Positions 18,937 through 28,461 are shown, numbered from the stretch's first letter. The stretch: 64,000 nt of DNA from Paenibacillus sp. RC334 (GCF_030034735.1 NZ_CP125370.1:1674001-1738000), one strand, 5' to 3'. Made by a program: numbers and translations. Notes: generated by a model from the letters alone, not told the origin.

Positions 18937-19410
18937 ATGAGCGCAAAAACGATAAATGGACTCGTGTTTGATCAGGATTTAATTCAACTGCACGCACGTT
19001 ACGATTCGAGGGAAGAGCTTATCAAAAGCTTTGGAAAAATGATAGAAGAGAAAAATTATGCCAAAAAAGGATATACAGAATCATTGCTTCAACGTGAAAT
19101 CGAATATCCGACCGGAATCAACATGGGGACAATTGGTATAGCAATTCCACATACAAATAAAGAATTCGTTAACGAAACTGCTATTGCCGTTGCAGTTTTA
19201 GATAATAGCATAGAGTTCGAGGATATGGGGGGATCAGATGAAACTGTCAACGCAGAAATCGTGATGGTACTTGTAGTGAAAAATCCTAAGATGCACATCT
19301 CATTTTTAAAGAACTTAACAAGTTTGTTTCAAGAAGAAAAATTCGTTAAACGTTTTCAAAATGCAACTAATCCTGACGAGATCGAGGAAATACTCTTGAA
19401 GTTGCTTTAA
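18937..19410 (+). CDS. gatA: PTS EIIA (fructose/galactitol type)
   Basis: A 157-residue EIIA of the PTS_EIIA_2 family; the phosphorylated histidine is in GIAIPHTNKE (about residues 67-76). A GGGAG site precedes the ATG. It lies directly after the PRD regulator, completing the EIIB-EIIC-EIIA set of the operon and presumably also phosphorylating the regulator. Ends 20 bases before repeat copy B begins. Confidence 0.92.
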   Translation: MSAKTINGLVFDQDLIQLHARYDSREELIKSFGKMIEEKNYAKKGYTESLLQREIEYPTGINMGTIGIAIPHTNKEFVNETAIAVAVLDNSIEFEDMGGSDETVNAEIVMVLVVKNPKMHISFLKNLTSLFQEEKFVKRFQNATNPDEIEEILLKLL

Positions 19411-19430
19411 TAGAGACACATAAAATAATG

Positions 19431-20035
19431 TTGTAAAATTAATTAAATTTGTTGATGGGACCGGATATGAAATTGCAACATGTAACAATGATGGAAAACT
19501 GGATTTACAGCCAAATAGTTTGAACAATAAATTAGTTATTGACACAAAAGATAAACTTATAAAGAAGGATACTTTGGGCTCAATGTATGGGATACAACGG
19601 CTTTTTTTAATTATTTGGTCCATTTTCAGAGACAGAATACTTAATCCTGTTTGGTTCAATGTACATCGACACAAAGTTTCCAATCAAAACTACCTTTATA
19701 AAATCCAAGCTTAAGCAGGAAATTTGCAGAGGCGGTTATGATTGAAGACGATACCTTCTATATATGGGGTGAAGAATACATTATAAGCAAAATATCAAGT
19801 GGGAAAGGCATAAAGTTGGAAGAGCAATTTTTGTTTGTATTTAATCGAATTGAACAAACCAAACATACCTTAATGATGGGGGCATTATCAATGAATAAGG
19901 ATGAGGAGAAATTACTGCAATATTATCTGGAACTCAAAGGTCCGAATGCGAGGGATGGAACTCCTCTTCACAGTGCATTCACACACAGTTGGTGACAAGA
20001 GATTACGATTCGATATTTTTATGAAATCCAAGTAT
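19431..20035 (+). repeat. Long dispersed repeat, copy B (degenerate)
   Basis: Second copy of the 6066-6835 sequence. The hydrolase 3' coding end is present but shortened by an internal deletion (after 19516) and joined at a run of seven Ts directly to the sequence behind the terminator, as if recombined between two T7 tracts. The block 19695-19869 is inverted relative to copy A. Downstream the copy keeps FDIFMKSKYVMWV, which copy A lost to the IS256 remnant. Confidence 0.85.
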
Positions 20036-20107
20036 GTAATGTGGGTATCGGAACTGGAGATTGGGACGATTACCTTGGATATTGGCTTAAGGGAAGAGGC
20101 ATTTTAA
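19738..20107 (+). pseudogene. Broken gene of unknown function in repeat copy B
   Basis: MIEDDTFYIWGEEYI runs through EQFLFVFNRIEQTKH into MNKDEEKLLQYYLELKGPNA in one frame, so this orientation of the invertible block keeps the gene intact here. After GPNA the frame shifts (RDGTPLHSAF) and homology resumes in another frame to DIGLREEAF, ending at 20107. I do not recognise the family. The gene is split in both copies. Confidence 0.5.
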
Positions 20108-20127
20108 CAAAAGACCATGACGATAAA

Positions 20128-20170
20128 ACTCCGTGCAGTGCATGAATAAACAACAAGCACTGCACGGAGT
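20128..20170. terminator. Bidirectional hairpin between convergent genes
   Basis: ACTCCGTGCAGTGC pairs perfectly (14 bases) with GCACTGCACGGAGT. On the minus strand it is followed by TTTTATCG, so it can end the GH94 transcript, whose stop lies 78 bases away. Confidence 0.7.
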
Positions 20171-20247
20171 TATTGTTCTGAGGTGGGTGTCAGCTCACTT
20201 TATAAATTAGGTTTTTAAAAAATTCCGCACTTTCTCATCCTATCTAT

Positions 20248-22560
20248 TTAAGGTATTAACGTTATCTCAACTTGGTGCAGCAGCCCGTCATCAAATAACG
20301 GCAGTATGTTACCAGAAATCAAGCGACCATCTACATGGATTTCTACATTTCCTTTGGATAGATGGGAAGGGTTATTAATGGAAATCTGATATTGATTGCC
20401 GCGGAATTCGCGGTACACTTCAGCTGAATCCCATTCCGGAGGGAAACAAGGATCTATTCGCAATCCAGCGTAATCCCGCTTAATACCCAGTATGCCTTCG
20501 TACAGGCTCATGAGTCCCCAGGCAGAAGTTCCGGTTGTCCAGGATTGATAGGATTTTCCGTAAAACTTAGGATGTATGGAATAACAATTGGTAAAGACAT
20601 ACGGCTCTGCCCCAGATCGAGTGGAAGGGTTTGCTTCACTGTCAGGGATGATTTTCTTCAACGTACGAATCGCTGATTCTCCACGTCCCACCTTACAATC
20701 TGCAATTATCTTGAAGCCTGTGGCATGACAGTAAACCCCACCATTCTCAAATAACCCCGGTAGCATACCAGACATTCTCCCAACATTAGGGGAGTATTCC
20801 GGATAAGGAGGCATGTTGATTGGGAAACCAAATTCATGCTCCATACTGTCAATCGACTCCAACACTTTTGGAAGCTTTTCCTCATTCGGAATGTCCGCAA
20901 GAATAGCCCATGATTGGGCATTGATATAAATTTTGCTGCCTTCACTGTCTTTGGAACCGATATTTTCTATTTTGCTCAGCGCACGCATATACCAGTTTCC
21001 ATCCCAGGCTGACTCATTAATCGCCCGACGGAGCAGATCGTACTGTTCTGTTAAGTAACTGGCATAGTCACTATCTCCGACAATTTGCATCAGTTGGCTC
21101 AATTCTCGCAGGCCGTAGCAGAACTGCTCTGAGAGCATGACTGACTCTGCTTCAGGGTCAGTTGTAATATTCAGAGCATCATTCCAATCTGCAAACATGA
21201 TACGTACCAAGCCATTTGTCCCTTTATCCTCAATCAAGCGATTGACAGCTGCCTTCATATGCTCAAGTATCGTTCCAGAGCCACCATCCTGATATTCGAT
21301 CTCTAGATCAAGGAGCGAATAATCTCCAGTTTCCTTAATCAGCTCAATTACCGCCCATATAATCCAGAAGGGTTGGTCCGAGTAGCGAGTGTCGTCATAG
21401 GGGAACCAAGTAAGTACGGCATGACCTTCCTTGAACTGATGTCTCAAGCATTCGATAATTTCTTCTTTGGCCCGATCCTGTCGATAATTCAGCAGAGCAA
21501 CAGCTATTTGAAGATTATCCCGAACTCCTTTCTTGCCGACTATGCAAAAATCAATCTGCTTCTTTACCCATTCGTTCATAATGATGTTGAGCTTATCATC
21601 AGGTGTATTTACACTTAAGCTTTTATACTTGGATTTATAATGTACCTGGGTCTCAAGCAATGATTCCTCGAGTCGGTTCTTATCGAAATATTTGTCCGCA
21701 GTCTGAACAGCTTCCTTCAGGGTCTCACTGACTCCCATAACAAAATAGAGCTCTTTCTCCTCACCAGGTGCCAAAGATAGTTTATTCTGCAGCACGCCTC
21801 CCAAATTGGAAAGTGTAGTTGTGGAATTTGTACAGTCCCGGCCTTTGATAACAACATCAGGCCGCTGGAATAAGGGAGCAGGTATGGAGTCGAGCTTGGT
21901 GATGGATCCCAATGGACCCAAAAATTCTCCAAGGTCACCATCGTAGGCATGTACGGTTTCTGAACAGGAGATATAGCCGTTATAACGGGCATGGGGTGCA
22001 AAAGGATGCTTGGACTGACAGTAAACACCGTTGAGATCGGAATCAAACATTGTTTCGCAGCTTCTATACATTTCATAATAGCGGGGGTATTTAAAACCTT
22101 CGAGCTCAAAGCTCACTGCAGAAAAAAGACTGATATTTTTCACGCGATTTGTGGAGTTTTTGACTTTTACCACCCATACCTCATTATAGCCCTGATGCGG
22201 TACAAACAGTTTCCAGGAAGCGTGAATACCATTCTTCTGGGACTGAACAACAGAATAGCCAATACTGTGTTCACAAGTAAAGTCATCTATAGCCTCATTG
22301 AGTGGCCCTTCACCGATGTTCCAGTATGTGTTCGTGTCATCATCTCTCAGATAAATATATTTTGCATCCTGGTTATTAATCATACACATATCTGCTTTGG
22401 TGTTAATGTAATAGCTGCGGCCGTGTCCAATTTGAGATACCTGTGTACAATATCCTTGTTCACTCCACAAATAATTGTACCAGTACCGAGGGGGCCTAGG
22501 GTCTGTGATAACGCATGAGTTTCCGTGATCTTTGAAATAATGAATTTTGCCTGTTTTCAT
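20248..22560 (-). CDS. GH94-family glycoside phosphorylase
   Basis: A 770-residue cytoplasmic enzyme of the cellobiose/chitobiose phosphorylase family, cleaving a disaccharide or oligosaccharide with phosphate to a sugar-1-phosphate. The N-terminal beta-sandwich (WYNYLWSEQGY near residue 27) is followed by an (alpha/alpha)6 barrel with FADWNDALN at about 454-459, the catalytic aspartate region, and GENGGVYCHATGF-like motif FENGGVYCHATGF. Start is ATG 22560 with GGAGGGATTAATA; an ATG five codons earlier overlaps that site. Single gene divergent from the yesN-type regulator; the linkage specificity cannot be told. Confidence 0.88.
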   Translation of the reverse strand: MKTGKIHYFKDHGNSCVITDPRPPRYWYNYLWSEQGYCTQVSQIGHGRSYYINTKADMCMINNQDAKYIYLRDDDTNTYWNIGEGPLNEAIDDFTCEHSIGYSVVQSQKNGIHASWKLFVPHQGYNEVWVVKVKNSTNRVKNISLFSAVSFELEGFKYPRYYEMYRSCETMFDSDLNGVYCQSKHPFAPHARYNGYISCSETVHAYDGDLGEFLGPLGSITKLDSIPAPLFQRPDVVIKGRDCTNSTTTLSNLGGVLQNKLSLAPGEEKELYFVMGVSETLKEAVQTADKYFDKNRLEESLLETQVHYKSKYKSLSVNTPDDKLNIIMNEWVKKQIDFCIVGKKGVRDNLQIAVALLNYRQDRAKEEIIECLRHQFKEGHAVLTWFPYDDTRYSDQPFWIIWAVIELIKETGDYSLLDLEIEYQDGGSGTILEHMKAAVNRLIEDKGTNGLVRIMFADWNDALNITTDPEAESVMLSEQFCYGLRELSQLMQIVGDSDYASYLTEQYDLLRRAINESAWDGNWYMRALSKIENIGSKDSEGSKIYINAQSWAILADIPNEEKLPKVLESIDSMEHEFGFPINMPPYPEYSPNVGRMSGMLPGLFENGGVYCHATGFKIIADCKVGRGESAIRTLKKIIPDSEANPSTRSGAEPYVFTNCYSIHPKFYGKSYQSWTTGTSAWGLMSLYEGILGIKRDYAGLRIDPCFPPEWDSAEVYREFRGNQYQISINNPSHLSKGNVEIHVDGRLISGNILPLFDDGLLHQVEITLIP

Positions 22561-22796
22561 TATTAATCCCTCCATTATAAATTAATGTCCTTTATGAGAT
22601 GAGTTCTAGCCGTCACCTGCTGAAAATGCAACGTTCATCTTCATGTCCATTTTTTACAGAATAATATTAACTTCATTTGTTAGGAGATGATACCAGTCAA
22701 TCTTTCGATTTTGTAGGAGAATCTTCTTTGCCCTTTCTTCATTTTAGGTGCTGCTTGCTTAATGAAAGAATAACTTGAAGTATAAGGAATACCACA

Positions 22797-22828
22797 ATCA
22801 CAAACTTTCAAAGAAAATCACAAGTTTC
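22797..22828 (+). promoter_or_regulatory. Putative YesN-type response-regulator binding site
   Basis: ATCACAAACTTTCAAAGAA is shared exactly with 26477-26495. Inside it, CACAAACTTTC (22799) is repeated as CACAAGTTTC (22819) exactly 20 bases on, two helical turns, as expected for an AraC-type dimer. GTAGGT follows in both copies. Confidence 0.55.
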
Positions 22829-22912
22829 TCTGGTAGGTCTGGGGAAGGGAATGCTCTATGATATAGGAGGGGGAATTCATACCAGTGGATTCTTAATTGA
22901 ATATTATTTATT

Positions 22913-22927
22913 ATGAAACCGTTATCA
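22913..22927 (+). promoter_or_regulatory. cre (CcpA) site upstream of the two-component genes
   Basis: ATGAAACCGTTATCA matches all fixed positions of WTGNAANCGNWNNCW. It lies 162 bases before the response regulator start. Confidence 0.6.
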
Positions 22928-23088
22928 ATACATGTTAATGAACTGCCTCCTGCAGTTTATTATGTAGCTTAAAGTCACCATCCTGTACAATTACTGTATA
23001 TTGAAGATTAATCGCAGTCCGATTAAACGGTCTGCTTTTGTTGTTTTCAAGAAGATCCCAGCACTAAACATCTCAAAGGGGGAGCATC

Positions 23089-24684
23089 ATGAAATTGCTG
23101 ATCGTAGATGATGAAGAGAGAACCAGAGAAATGCTTCGCAAGCATATTGCTTGGGAGGAAATAGGTATTCATGAGGTTGAAACAGCACGTAATGGTATAA
23201 TTGCCCTGGAACTTTGCCGGAGCTTTCGCCCCGATGTTGTGCTCTGTGATATCCGGATGCCGAAGATGGACGGTATAGAATTTGCACAACGACTACGTGA
23301 AAGCGAAGTTTCATGCAAGCTGTTGTTTCTGAGCGGATTCTCAGACAAAGAATATCTGATGTCAGCGATCCGGTTGAACGCTTTGGACTATATCGAGAAG
23401 CCGATCAATCCGGATCAGGTCCGAAAGGCCGTTCAAGCTGCAGTGGAGTCCAGAAAGCATGATGAGAAGAAACGTATGGAGGAACGCCAACTGCAGGATG
23501 CCTATGATGAAGGTCTGCCTTACCTGAGACAAGAGATGATCCGCAAGCTGATCTCGCTTCCCGGTTCTCCCAATGTGACAAAAGCTCTAGAGAGCAGGGA
23601 AACTTTTCTTCTGCCTTTAGAAGGACCCTTCACCGTAATCGCATCTTCCTTGTACTGGTATCCGACGCAATACCTGGAGAATCCGAAGGTTGTGCAGGAA
23701 GAAGTGCTTCAGAAGATAAATATGAGCAGCAGACTGGCTTCACTACAGGGCATTTGTGGTTTTGATTACCATCAGTTTTTGATCTTCATTCTGCCGGGAG
23801 CCTTCGGCAGCAGCTACCGGGAACATCGCAACGTGCTGGAAGAACTGTATTCGGAGTTAGCTAAGACCATAGGAGATGATATCCGTTTTCGCATGGGGGT
23901 CGGTGAGCCAGTGGTAGAAAGGATGCAGATTCCTGATTCGTACAGATCTGCCGTGGATGCGTGCAATCTGCATTATTACAGCGAAGGTAGCCAATTGATC
24001 TTTGCTGGTGCCATTGGCGGTAACCGGGAGCTTGCTACAGATTGGAACATGGTTCGTAGTCTGCGCGGACTGCTAAAGCAGGGCGAACTGGAGGATGCTC
24101 GCAGTCTTATTGTGAATTGGACGGAAGAGGCCAGGGCAGCACGCGATCTGGATATTTCCCGGCTCAAGAATTCCTATTTCCAGTTTTTGTTTGTGATTCT
24201 GGATGTAGCGGTACAGCTTGGATTCACAGATACGGATGAAGACACGGAGAGACGCTATATCTTGAAGGAGATTGACCGTATTCAAGATTTGGCAAGTATA
24301 GAGAAATATATTCTTTCCTTTCTTGACTTGTTTCAGATTTCGCAGGATCCAAGCGGAATAACACCCAAGATGAGGGATATTATTCATTATATTCACAAAA
24401 ACTATCGAGAAAAGGGGTTCACAATTCTAGACATTGCGAATCATGTGTCGCTGAGTGAGGCCTATCTCTGTTCCCTGTTTAAGAAGCAAAGTGGAGGCAC
24501 GATTAAGGAATATATTTCTTCGCTGCGAGTGGAAAAGGCCAAGGAGCTGCTGCTAGACAAGGAACTGAAACTGTACGAGGTTGCGGATCGGACAGGCTTC
24601 ACGGACGCCAATTACTTCACTACCTTTTTCAAAAAATATGCGGGCTGTACGCCTTCGGAGTATCGGGAGAAGATGGCCAAATGA
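23089..24684 (+). CDS. AraC-type response regulator (YesN-like)
   Basis: A 531-residue response regulator. The receiver domain (1-120) has acidic DDE at 7-9, the phospho-acceptor Asp54 in LCDIRMPKMDG and Lys near 104. A long middle segment joins it to a C-terminal AraC helix-turn-helix pair (about 430-530: GFTILDIANHVSLSEAYLCSLFKK and ANYFTTFFKKYAGCTPSEYR). It overlaps the kinase gene by four bases. Such pairs in Paenibacillus control neighbouring oligosaccharide ABC transporters, here at 26583-30145. GGGGGAGC precedes the ATG. Confidence 0.93.
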   Translation: MKLLIVDDEERTREMLRKHIAWEEIGIHEVETARNGIIALELCRSFRPDVVLCDIRMPKMDGIEFAQRLRESEVSCKLLFLSGFSDKEYLMSAIRLNALDYIEKPINPDQVRKAVQAAVESRKHDEKKRMEERQLQDAYDEGLPYLRQEMIRKLISLPGSPNVTKALESRETFLLPLEGPFTVIASSLYWYPTQYLENPKVVQEEVLQKINMSSRLASLQGICGFDYHQFLIFILPGAFGSSYREHRNVLEELYSELAKTIGDDIRFRMGVGEPVVERMQIPDSYRSAVDACNLHYYSEGSQLIFAGAIGGNRELATDWNMVRSLRGLLKQGELEDARSLIVNWTEEARAARDLDISRLKNSYFQFLFVILDVAVQLGFTDTDEDTERRYILKEIDRIQDLASIEKYILSFLDLFQISQDPSGITPKMRDIIHYIHKNYREKGFTILDIANHVSLSEAYLCSLFKKQSGGTIKEYISSLRVEKAKELLLDKELKLYEVADRTGFTDANYFTTFFKKYAGCTPSEYREKMAK

Positions 24685-26471
24685 GATTAAAACCCCCAAA
24701 ACCGTTCGCTGATTTCAGCATCCGCCACAAGCTGTTTGCTTCCTATATGATGGTAATAATTATTCCCTTTGTCGTGCTGCTTTTTCTGCATTTACATCTA
24801 ACCGCTAATGAAAATGAGAAGCAGGCATTGTATACGGCCCAAAAGATGCTGGAGGAAACGAAATCCTACTTGCAGTACCGTGCAGAAACAGTCAGAGAGG
24901 TACTGAACTTTATTGCCTTCAATGATACAGTGCAGACGATGGTAGCAGAAGACCCAAGTAGATATGAAGATGTCAATCTTTGGGGAACCGACGCTAATAG
25001 ACTGGCCAGGGTACTGGGGAAATTTCGTTACAATTCAGATATTGAAACCGTTCAACTCTACATGAAGAAGGGGCTTGCTTCAGCTACAGAAAATTTCGAC
25101 TATTTAAACATGGGCAAGGTAGAGCAGAGCCACTGGTTCAAGGAGTTTATCGCATCCCATTCTGTTCTCACCTGGCTACCCTCTTCCGCCTTTGGAGAGA
25201 AAGAAGAGGGCGACGAGGTATCGGTTCTGCGCCTCATTCCAAATGTTCACAATATACAGGAGAACGATGGTATTGTTCGCGCCCAGATCTCCCAGAGCAC
25301 ATTGCGCTCCGTGCTGGACCATGCCATTGCTACTCCATATACCTCTGTGGTCTTGTTCAATGACCGCGGAGATATTCTCAGCACTGCAGGCAGATTTCAA
25401 CATACCTCCAGAGAGTTTCTAGATATGTTGTCACAGGCTTCAACTGGTAGAGAGCAGGATAACTACTGGGCGGATCATTTGGAGTTCAATGGAAAACGAA
25501 TTCTGCTCGGACTGCAGGCTATCCCTGACACAGATATGAATATAGCGATGATTGTACCCTACTCCGACATTCAGAAATCCAGCAATAAGATGCGTAACCG
25601 GCTGATCCTTATTTTTTCACTTATCATCCCGCTCACCTTCATTCTGTCCTATATCGTTGCCGGTTCCGCAACCAAACGTCTGCGTCAGCTCATTCGGCAT
25701 GTGCGTAAGGTGAAAGACGGAAATTTTCAAATCTCCCCTCTTCCGAGTAACCAGGATGAAATCGGTGAACTGACCACGAACTTTAATGTGATGGTAGAGA
25801 ATATATCAAGGTTAATTGAGGAGACGTATACTCTTGGGCGGGAAGTGAAAAACAAGGAACTAAAGGCGTTGCAGGCTCAAATCAACCCGCATTTTCTGTA
25901 CAACACGCTGGATCTGATCAATATTATGGCTATTGAATCCGGTAATGGGGAAATATCCAAAGTAGTAGGTCAGTTGGCGTTATTCTACCGCTTGAGCTTG
26001 TCGAACGGGAGTGAGATTGTCACCCTGGAGAGTGAACTGCGGCATATTGAATCCTATGTGTCAATTCAGAATATGCGTTTCAGCAATGTGATTACATTAA
26101 TCCTCGAAGTATCGCCAATTCTGCTGAGCTGCGAGGTGCCGAAAATTATGCTGCAACCCCTGATTGAGAACGCGATTCTGCATGGCATTATGGAGAAGGA
26201 AGTGGAGACGGGGATAATTCATGTATCTGCTATGGAGGAAAAGGGTGATCTGGTCGTGGATATTAGCGATGACGGTATCGGCATGGAGGAAGAGGTGTTG
26301 TCGACTTTACTGACTAAGGCCATAAGCAAACGGACGGGCGGCTTCGGCATCCGGAATATTCAAGAGCGGTTACAGCTGAATTATGGACTGAAGTATGGAT
26401 TGTCTTTTACAAGTCGCCCAGGTGAAGGGACCAGTGTCCGGATACGTCTTCCCAAATCAGTAAAAATGTAA
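24681..26471 (+). CDS. Sensor histidine kinase (YesM-like)
   Basis: A 596-residue membrane kinase. One transmembrane helix lies near residues 18-38 and a second near 308-328, enclosing an extracellular sensor domain. A HAMP linker follows (RQLIRHVRKVKDGNF). The His_kinase domain begins ALQAQINPHFLYNTLD (about residues 394-409), the phosphorylated histidine being in NPHFLYN, and the ATPase domain has LQPLIENAILHG, DDGIGM and GGFGIRNIQERL. Partner of the YesN-like regulator upstream. The cre site at 26466 overlaps its stop codon. Confidence 0.93.
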   Translation: MRLKPPKPFADFSIRHKLFASYMMVIIIPFVVLLFLHLHLTANENEKQALYTAQKMLEETKSYLQYRAETVREVLNFIAFNDTVQTMVAEDPSRYEDVNLWGTDANRLARVLGKFRYNSDIETVQLYMKKGLASATENFDYLNMGKVEQSHWFKEFIASHSVLTWLPSSAFGEKEEGDEVSVLRLIPNVHNIQENDGIVRAQISQSTLRSVLDHAIATPYTSVVLFNDRGDILSTAGRFQHTSREFLDMLSQASTGREQDNYWADHLEFNGKRILLGLQAIPDTDMNIAMIVPYSDIQKSSNKMRNRLILIFSLIIPLTFILSYIVAGSATKRLRQLIRHVRKVKDGNFQISPLPSNQDEIGELTTNFNVMVENISRLIEETYTLGREVKNKELKALQAQINPHFLYNTLDLINIMAIESGNGEISKVVGQLALFYRLSLSNGSEIVTLESELRHIESYVSIQNMRFSNVITLILEVSPILLSCEVPKIMLQPLIENAILHGIMEKEVETGIIHVSAMEEKGDLVVDISDDGIGMEEEVLSTLLTKAISKRTGGFGIRNIQERLQLNYGLKYGLSFTSRPGEGTSVRIRLPKSVKM

Positions 26472-26480
26472 GCGTTATCA
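26466..26480 (+). promoter_or_regulatory. cre (CcpA) site overlapping the kinase stop codon
   Basis: ATGTAAGCGTTATCA matches every fixed position of WTGNAANCGNWNNCW. It overlaps the first bases of the YesN-type motif, so CcpA and the response regulator would compete. Confidence 0.65.
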
Positions 26481-26508
26481 CAAACTTTCAAAGAAGAACG
26501 AAACTTTG
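26477..26508 (+). promoter_or_regulatory. Putative YesN-type binding site before the ABC operon
   Basis: Exact 19-base match to 22797-22815; the second half-site is CGAAACTTTG (26499), again 20 bases downstream of CACAAACTTTC (26479). It lies about 75 bases before the first ABC permease gene. Confidence 0.55.
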
Positions 26509-26582
26509 CCCCGTAGGTATAGGCTTTAAAGCCAATTACAATAAATGAGGAGAAAGAGAAAAGATACTGAAGGAGGCTACTT

Positions 26583-27548
26583 ATGGGTACCAAGGTAGAG
26601 CAAGTCGCGGATCACAAGCATAAACCGGCCAAAAGTCTGTCGCTGCTGCGGGAGCTTAGGAGGAACTGGGTGCTGTATGCGATGTTTGTGCCGATTGCTA
26701 TTTATTTCATCATCTTTGCCTATATTCCGATGACGGGTGTCGTTATGGCATTTAAAGAGTTTAACTACAGAGATGGTATTTTTATGAGTCCATGGAACGG
26801 TATTGAAAATTTTGAATATTTTTTTCAGTCTGGGAAGGCATGGCTTGTGACGAAGAATACCATCCTGTACAATCTGGTGTTTCTGGGAGCATATACTTTT
26901 TTCTCGATACTGGCTGCGGTGCTGATCTCGGAAACGTATAACAAATTTTTCAAAAAAACCGCTCAGACGTTTATGTTCCTGCCTTACTTCATTTCCTGGG
27001 TTACAGTGTCCGCGTTCGTCTACAATTTTCTGAATTATGAGTTCGGAATTGTAAACGTGTTCCTACGGAATATGGGGCTTGAGGCCATTGATATCTACTC
27101 GACCAGCAGCTACTGGTATCTTCTGCTTCCGCTGCTCTATGTGTGGAAGTGGGTCGGGTTTGGCTGTGTCCTTTATCTGGCGGCGATTGTCGGGATCGAC
27201 CAGGAAATTTATGAAGCGGCGACGATTGACGGTGCTACCCGTTTTCAAAAGATCATGAGAATCACCCTGCCCTTACTCAAGCCGACAGTAGTGGTACTGA
27301 TTTTGTTGGGGCTGGGAAGAATCATGCGCGGCGAATTCGATATGTTCTACCAATTGATTGGCAACAACGGCGCGCTGATGAATGCCACGGATATCATTGA
27401 TACACTAGTGTTCCGCTCGCTAGTTGGTACACAGGACTTTGGCATGGCTTCCTCAGTGGGACTTTATCAATCCGTTTTGACGCTGATAATCGTCTTGTTC
27501 GCAAACTATTTAGTCCGCCGTTATGACAAGGGCAACGCGCTGTTCTAA
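26583..27548 (+). CDS. Sugar ABC transporter permease, LplB family
   Basis: A 321-residue CUT1-type permease with six predicted membrane helices. The cytoplasmic EAA loop YEAATIDGATRFQKIMRITLP lies at about residues 210-230 and contacts a shared ATPase encoded elsewhere. AKSLSLLRELRRNWVLYAMFVPI near the N-terminus is typical of LplB. GGAGGC precedes the ATG. First gene of a three-gene importer operon (permease, permease, lipoprotein) with no ATPase gene, as usual in Paenibacillus where an MsmX-type ATPase is shared. Confidence 0.94.
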   Translation: MGTKVEQVADHKHKPAKSLSLLRELRRNWVLYAMFVPIAIYFIIFAYIPMTGVVMAFKEFNYRDGIFMSPWNGIENFEYFFQSGKAWLVTKNTILYNLVFLGAYTFFSILAAVLISETYNKFFKKTAQTFMFLPYFISWVTVSAFVYNFLNYEFGIVNVFLRNMGLEAIDIYSTSSYWYLLLPLLYVWKWVGFGCVLYLAAIVGIDQEIYEAATIDGATRFQKIMRITLPLLKPTVVVLILLGLGRIMRGEFDMFYQLIGNNGALMNATDIIDTLVFRSLVGTQDFGMASSVGLYQSVLTLIIVLFANYLVRRYDKGNALF

Positions 27549-27576
27549 CTTGATTGCATGAAAGGGGAATTTAACC

Positions 27577-28461
27577 ATGGAGAAAAATAAATTGAACTCA
27601 GCGCCTGTCTTTCAGGCTTTCTCGTATATTGTGGTATCGCTGATTGCTATTTTATGTCTGCTTCCTTTTATTTTCCTGATATCCGGCTCTGTCTCGGATG
27701 AAGGGCAGGTTCTGGCGAAGGGTTATTCCTTTCTGCCACGAGGATTCTCGTTGGATGCCTACACCTTTATTTTTCGAAATCCCGGCGATATTCTCTCTGG
27801 CTATCGCGTGTCGGTGATTGTGGCAGCGGTTGGAACGGTACTCTCACTGCTGATTTCCACGATGGCTGCTTATGTCATGTACCGTAAGGAAGTGAAATAC
27901 CGTAACCAATTGGCATTCTTCCTGTTCTTTACCACATTGTTCAACGGTGGACTTGCCCCGTATTTCATTTGGATTACCAGCTATTTGCATCTGAAGAACA
28001 CGCTTGCGGTGCTGATTCTGCTCCCCATGTTCAATGTGATGTACGTGCTGATTCTGCGCAGCTTCATACAGGGCTCCGTGCCTGAGCCGCTGGTGGAATC
28101 CGCCAAAATTGATGGAGCAGGGGATTTCCGGATCTTCTGGCAGATGGTTTTGCCACTCTGCAAGCCCGCGCTCGCTTCCATCGGTTTGTTCACTATTTTG
28201 GCCTATTGGAATGACTGGTGGACCCCGATGATGTTCACCGACAAGGAGCAGTATGTACCGCTGCAGTACTTGCTCTATAAAATGCTGTCCTCGATGAACA
28301 TGTCTGCGGCAATGGCCCAGCATATGACGTCTCTCGACACACCGAAGGAAACATTCAAACTCGCTATGACAGTGATTGCCACCGGACCCATTGTAATTCT
28401 GTTTCCATTTCTCCAGCAGTATTTCGTCAAAGGCATCACTATTGGTGCAGTAAAGGGTTAA
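27577..28461 (+). CDS. Sugar ABC transporter permease, YtcP/CUT1 family
   Basis: A 294-residue partner permease with six membrane helices and EAA loop VESAKIDGAGDFRIFWQMVLPL at about residues 173-194. GGTFNGGLAPYFIW-type text (TTLFNGGLAPYFIW) and a C-terminus ending FVKGITIGAVKG are characteristic of this family. Starts 28 bases after the first permease with GAAAGGGGAA. It forms a heterodimer with the upstream protein. Confidence 0.94.
   Translation: MEKNKLNSAPVFQAFSYIVVSLIAILCLLPFIFLISGSVSDEGQVLAKGYSFLPRGFSLDAYTFIFRNPGDILSGYRVSVIVAAVGTVLSLLISTMAAYVMYRKEVKYRNQLAFFLFFTTLFNGGLAPYFIWITSYLHLKNTLAVLILLPMFNVMYVLILRSFIQGSVPEPLVESAKIDGAGDFRIFWQMVLPLCKPALASIGLFTILAYWNDWWTPMMFTDKEQYVPLQYLLYKMLSSMNMSAAMAQHMTSLDTPKETFKLAMTVIATGPIVILFPFLQQYFVKGITIGAVKG

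Larger units (their letters stand above)
22561..23088. other. Divergent promoter region between GH94 and the response regulator
   Basis: A 528-base gene-free stretch. It holds the YesN-type motif at 22797-22828 and a perfect cre site at 22913. No open frame or RNA gene is apparent. It probably contains promoters for both the GH94 gene and the two-component operon. Confidence 0.6.
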
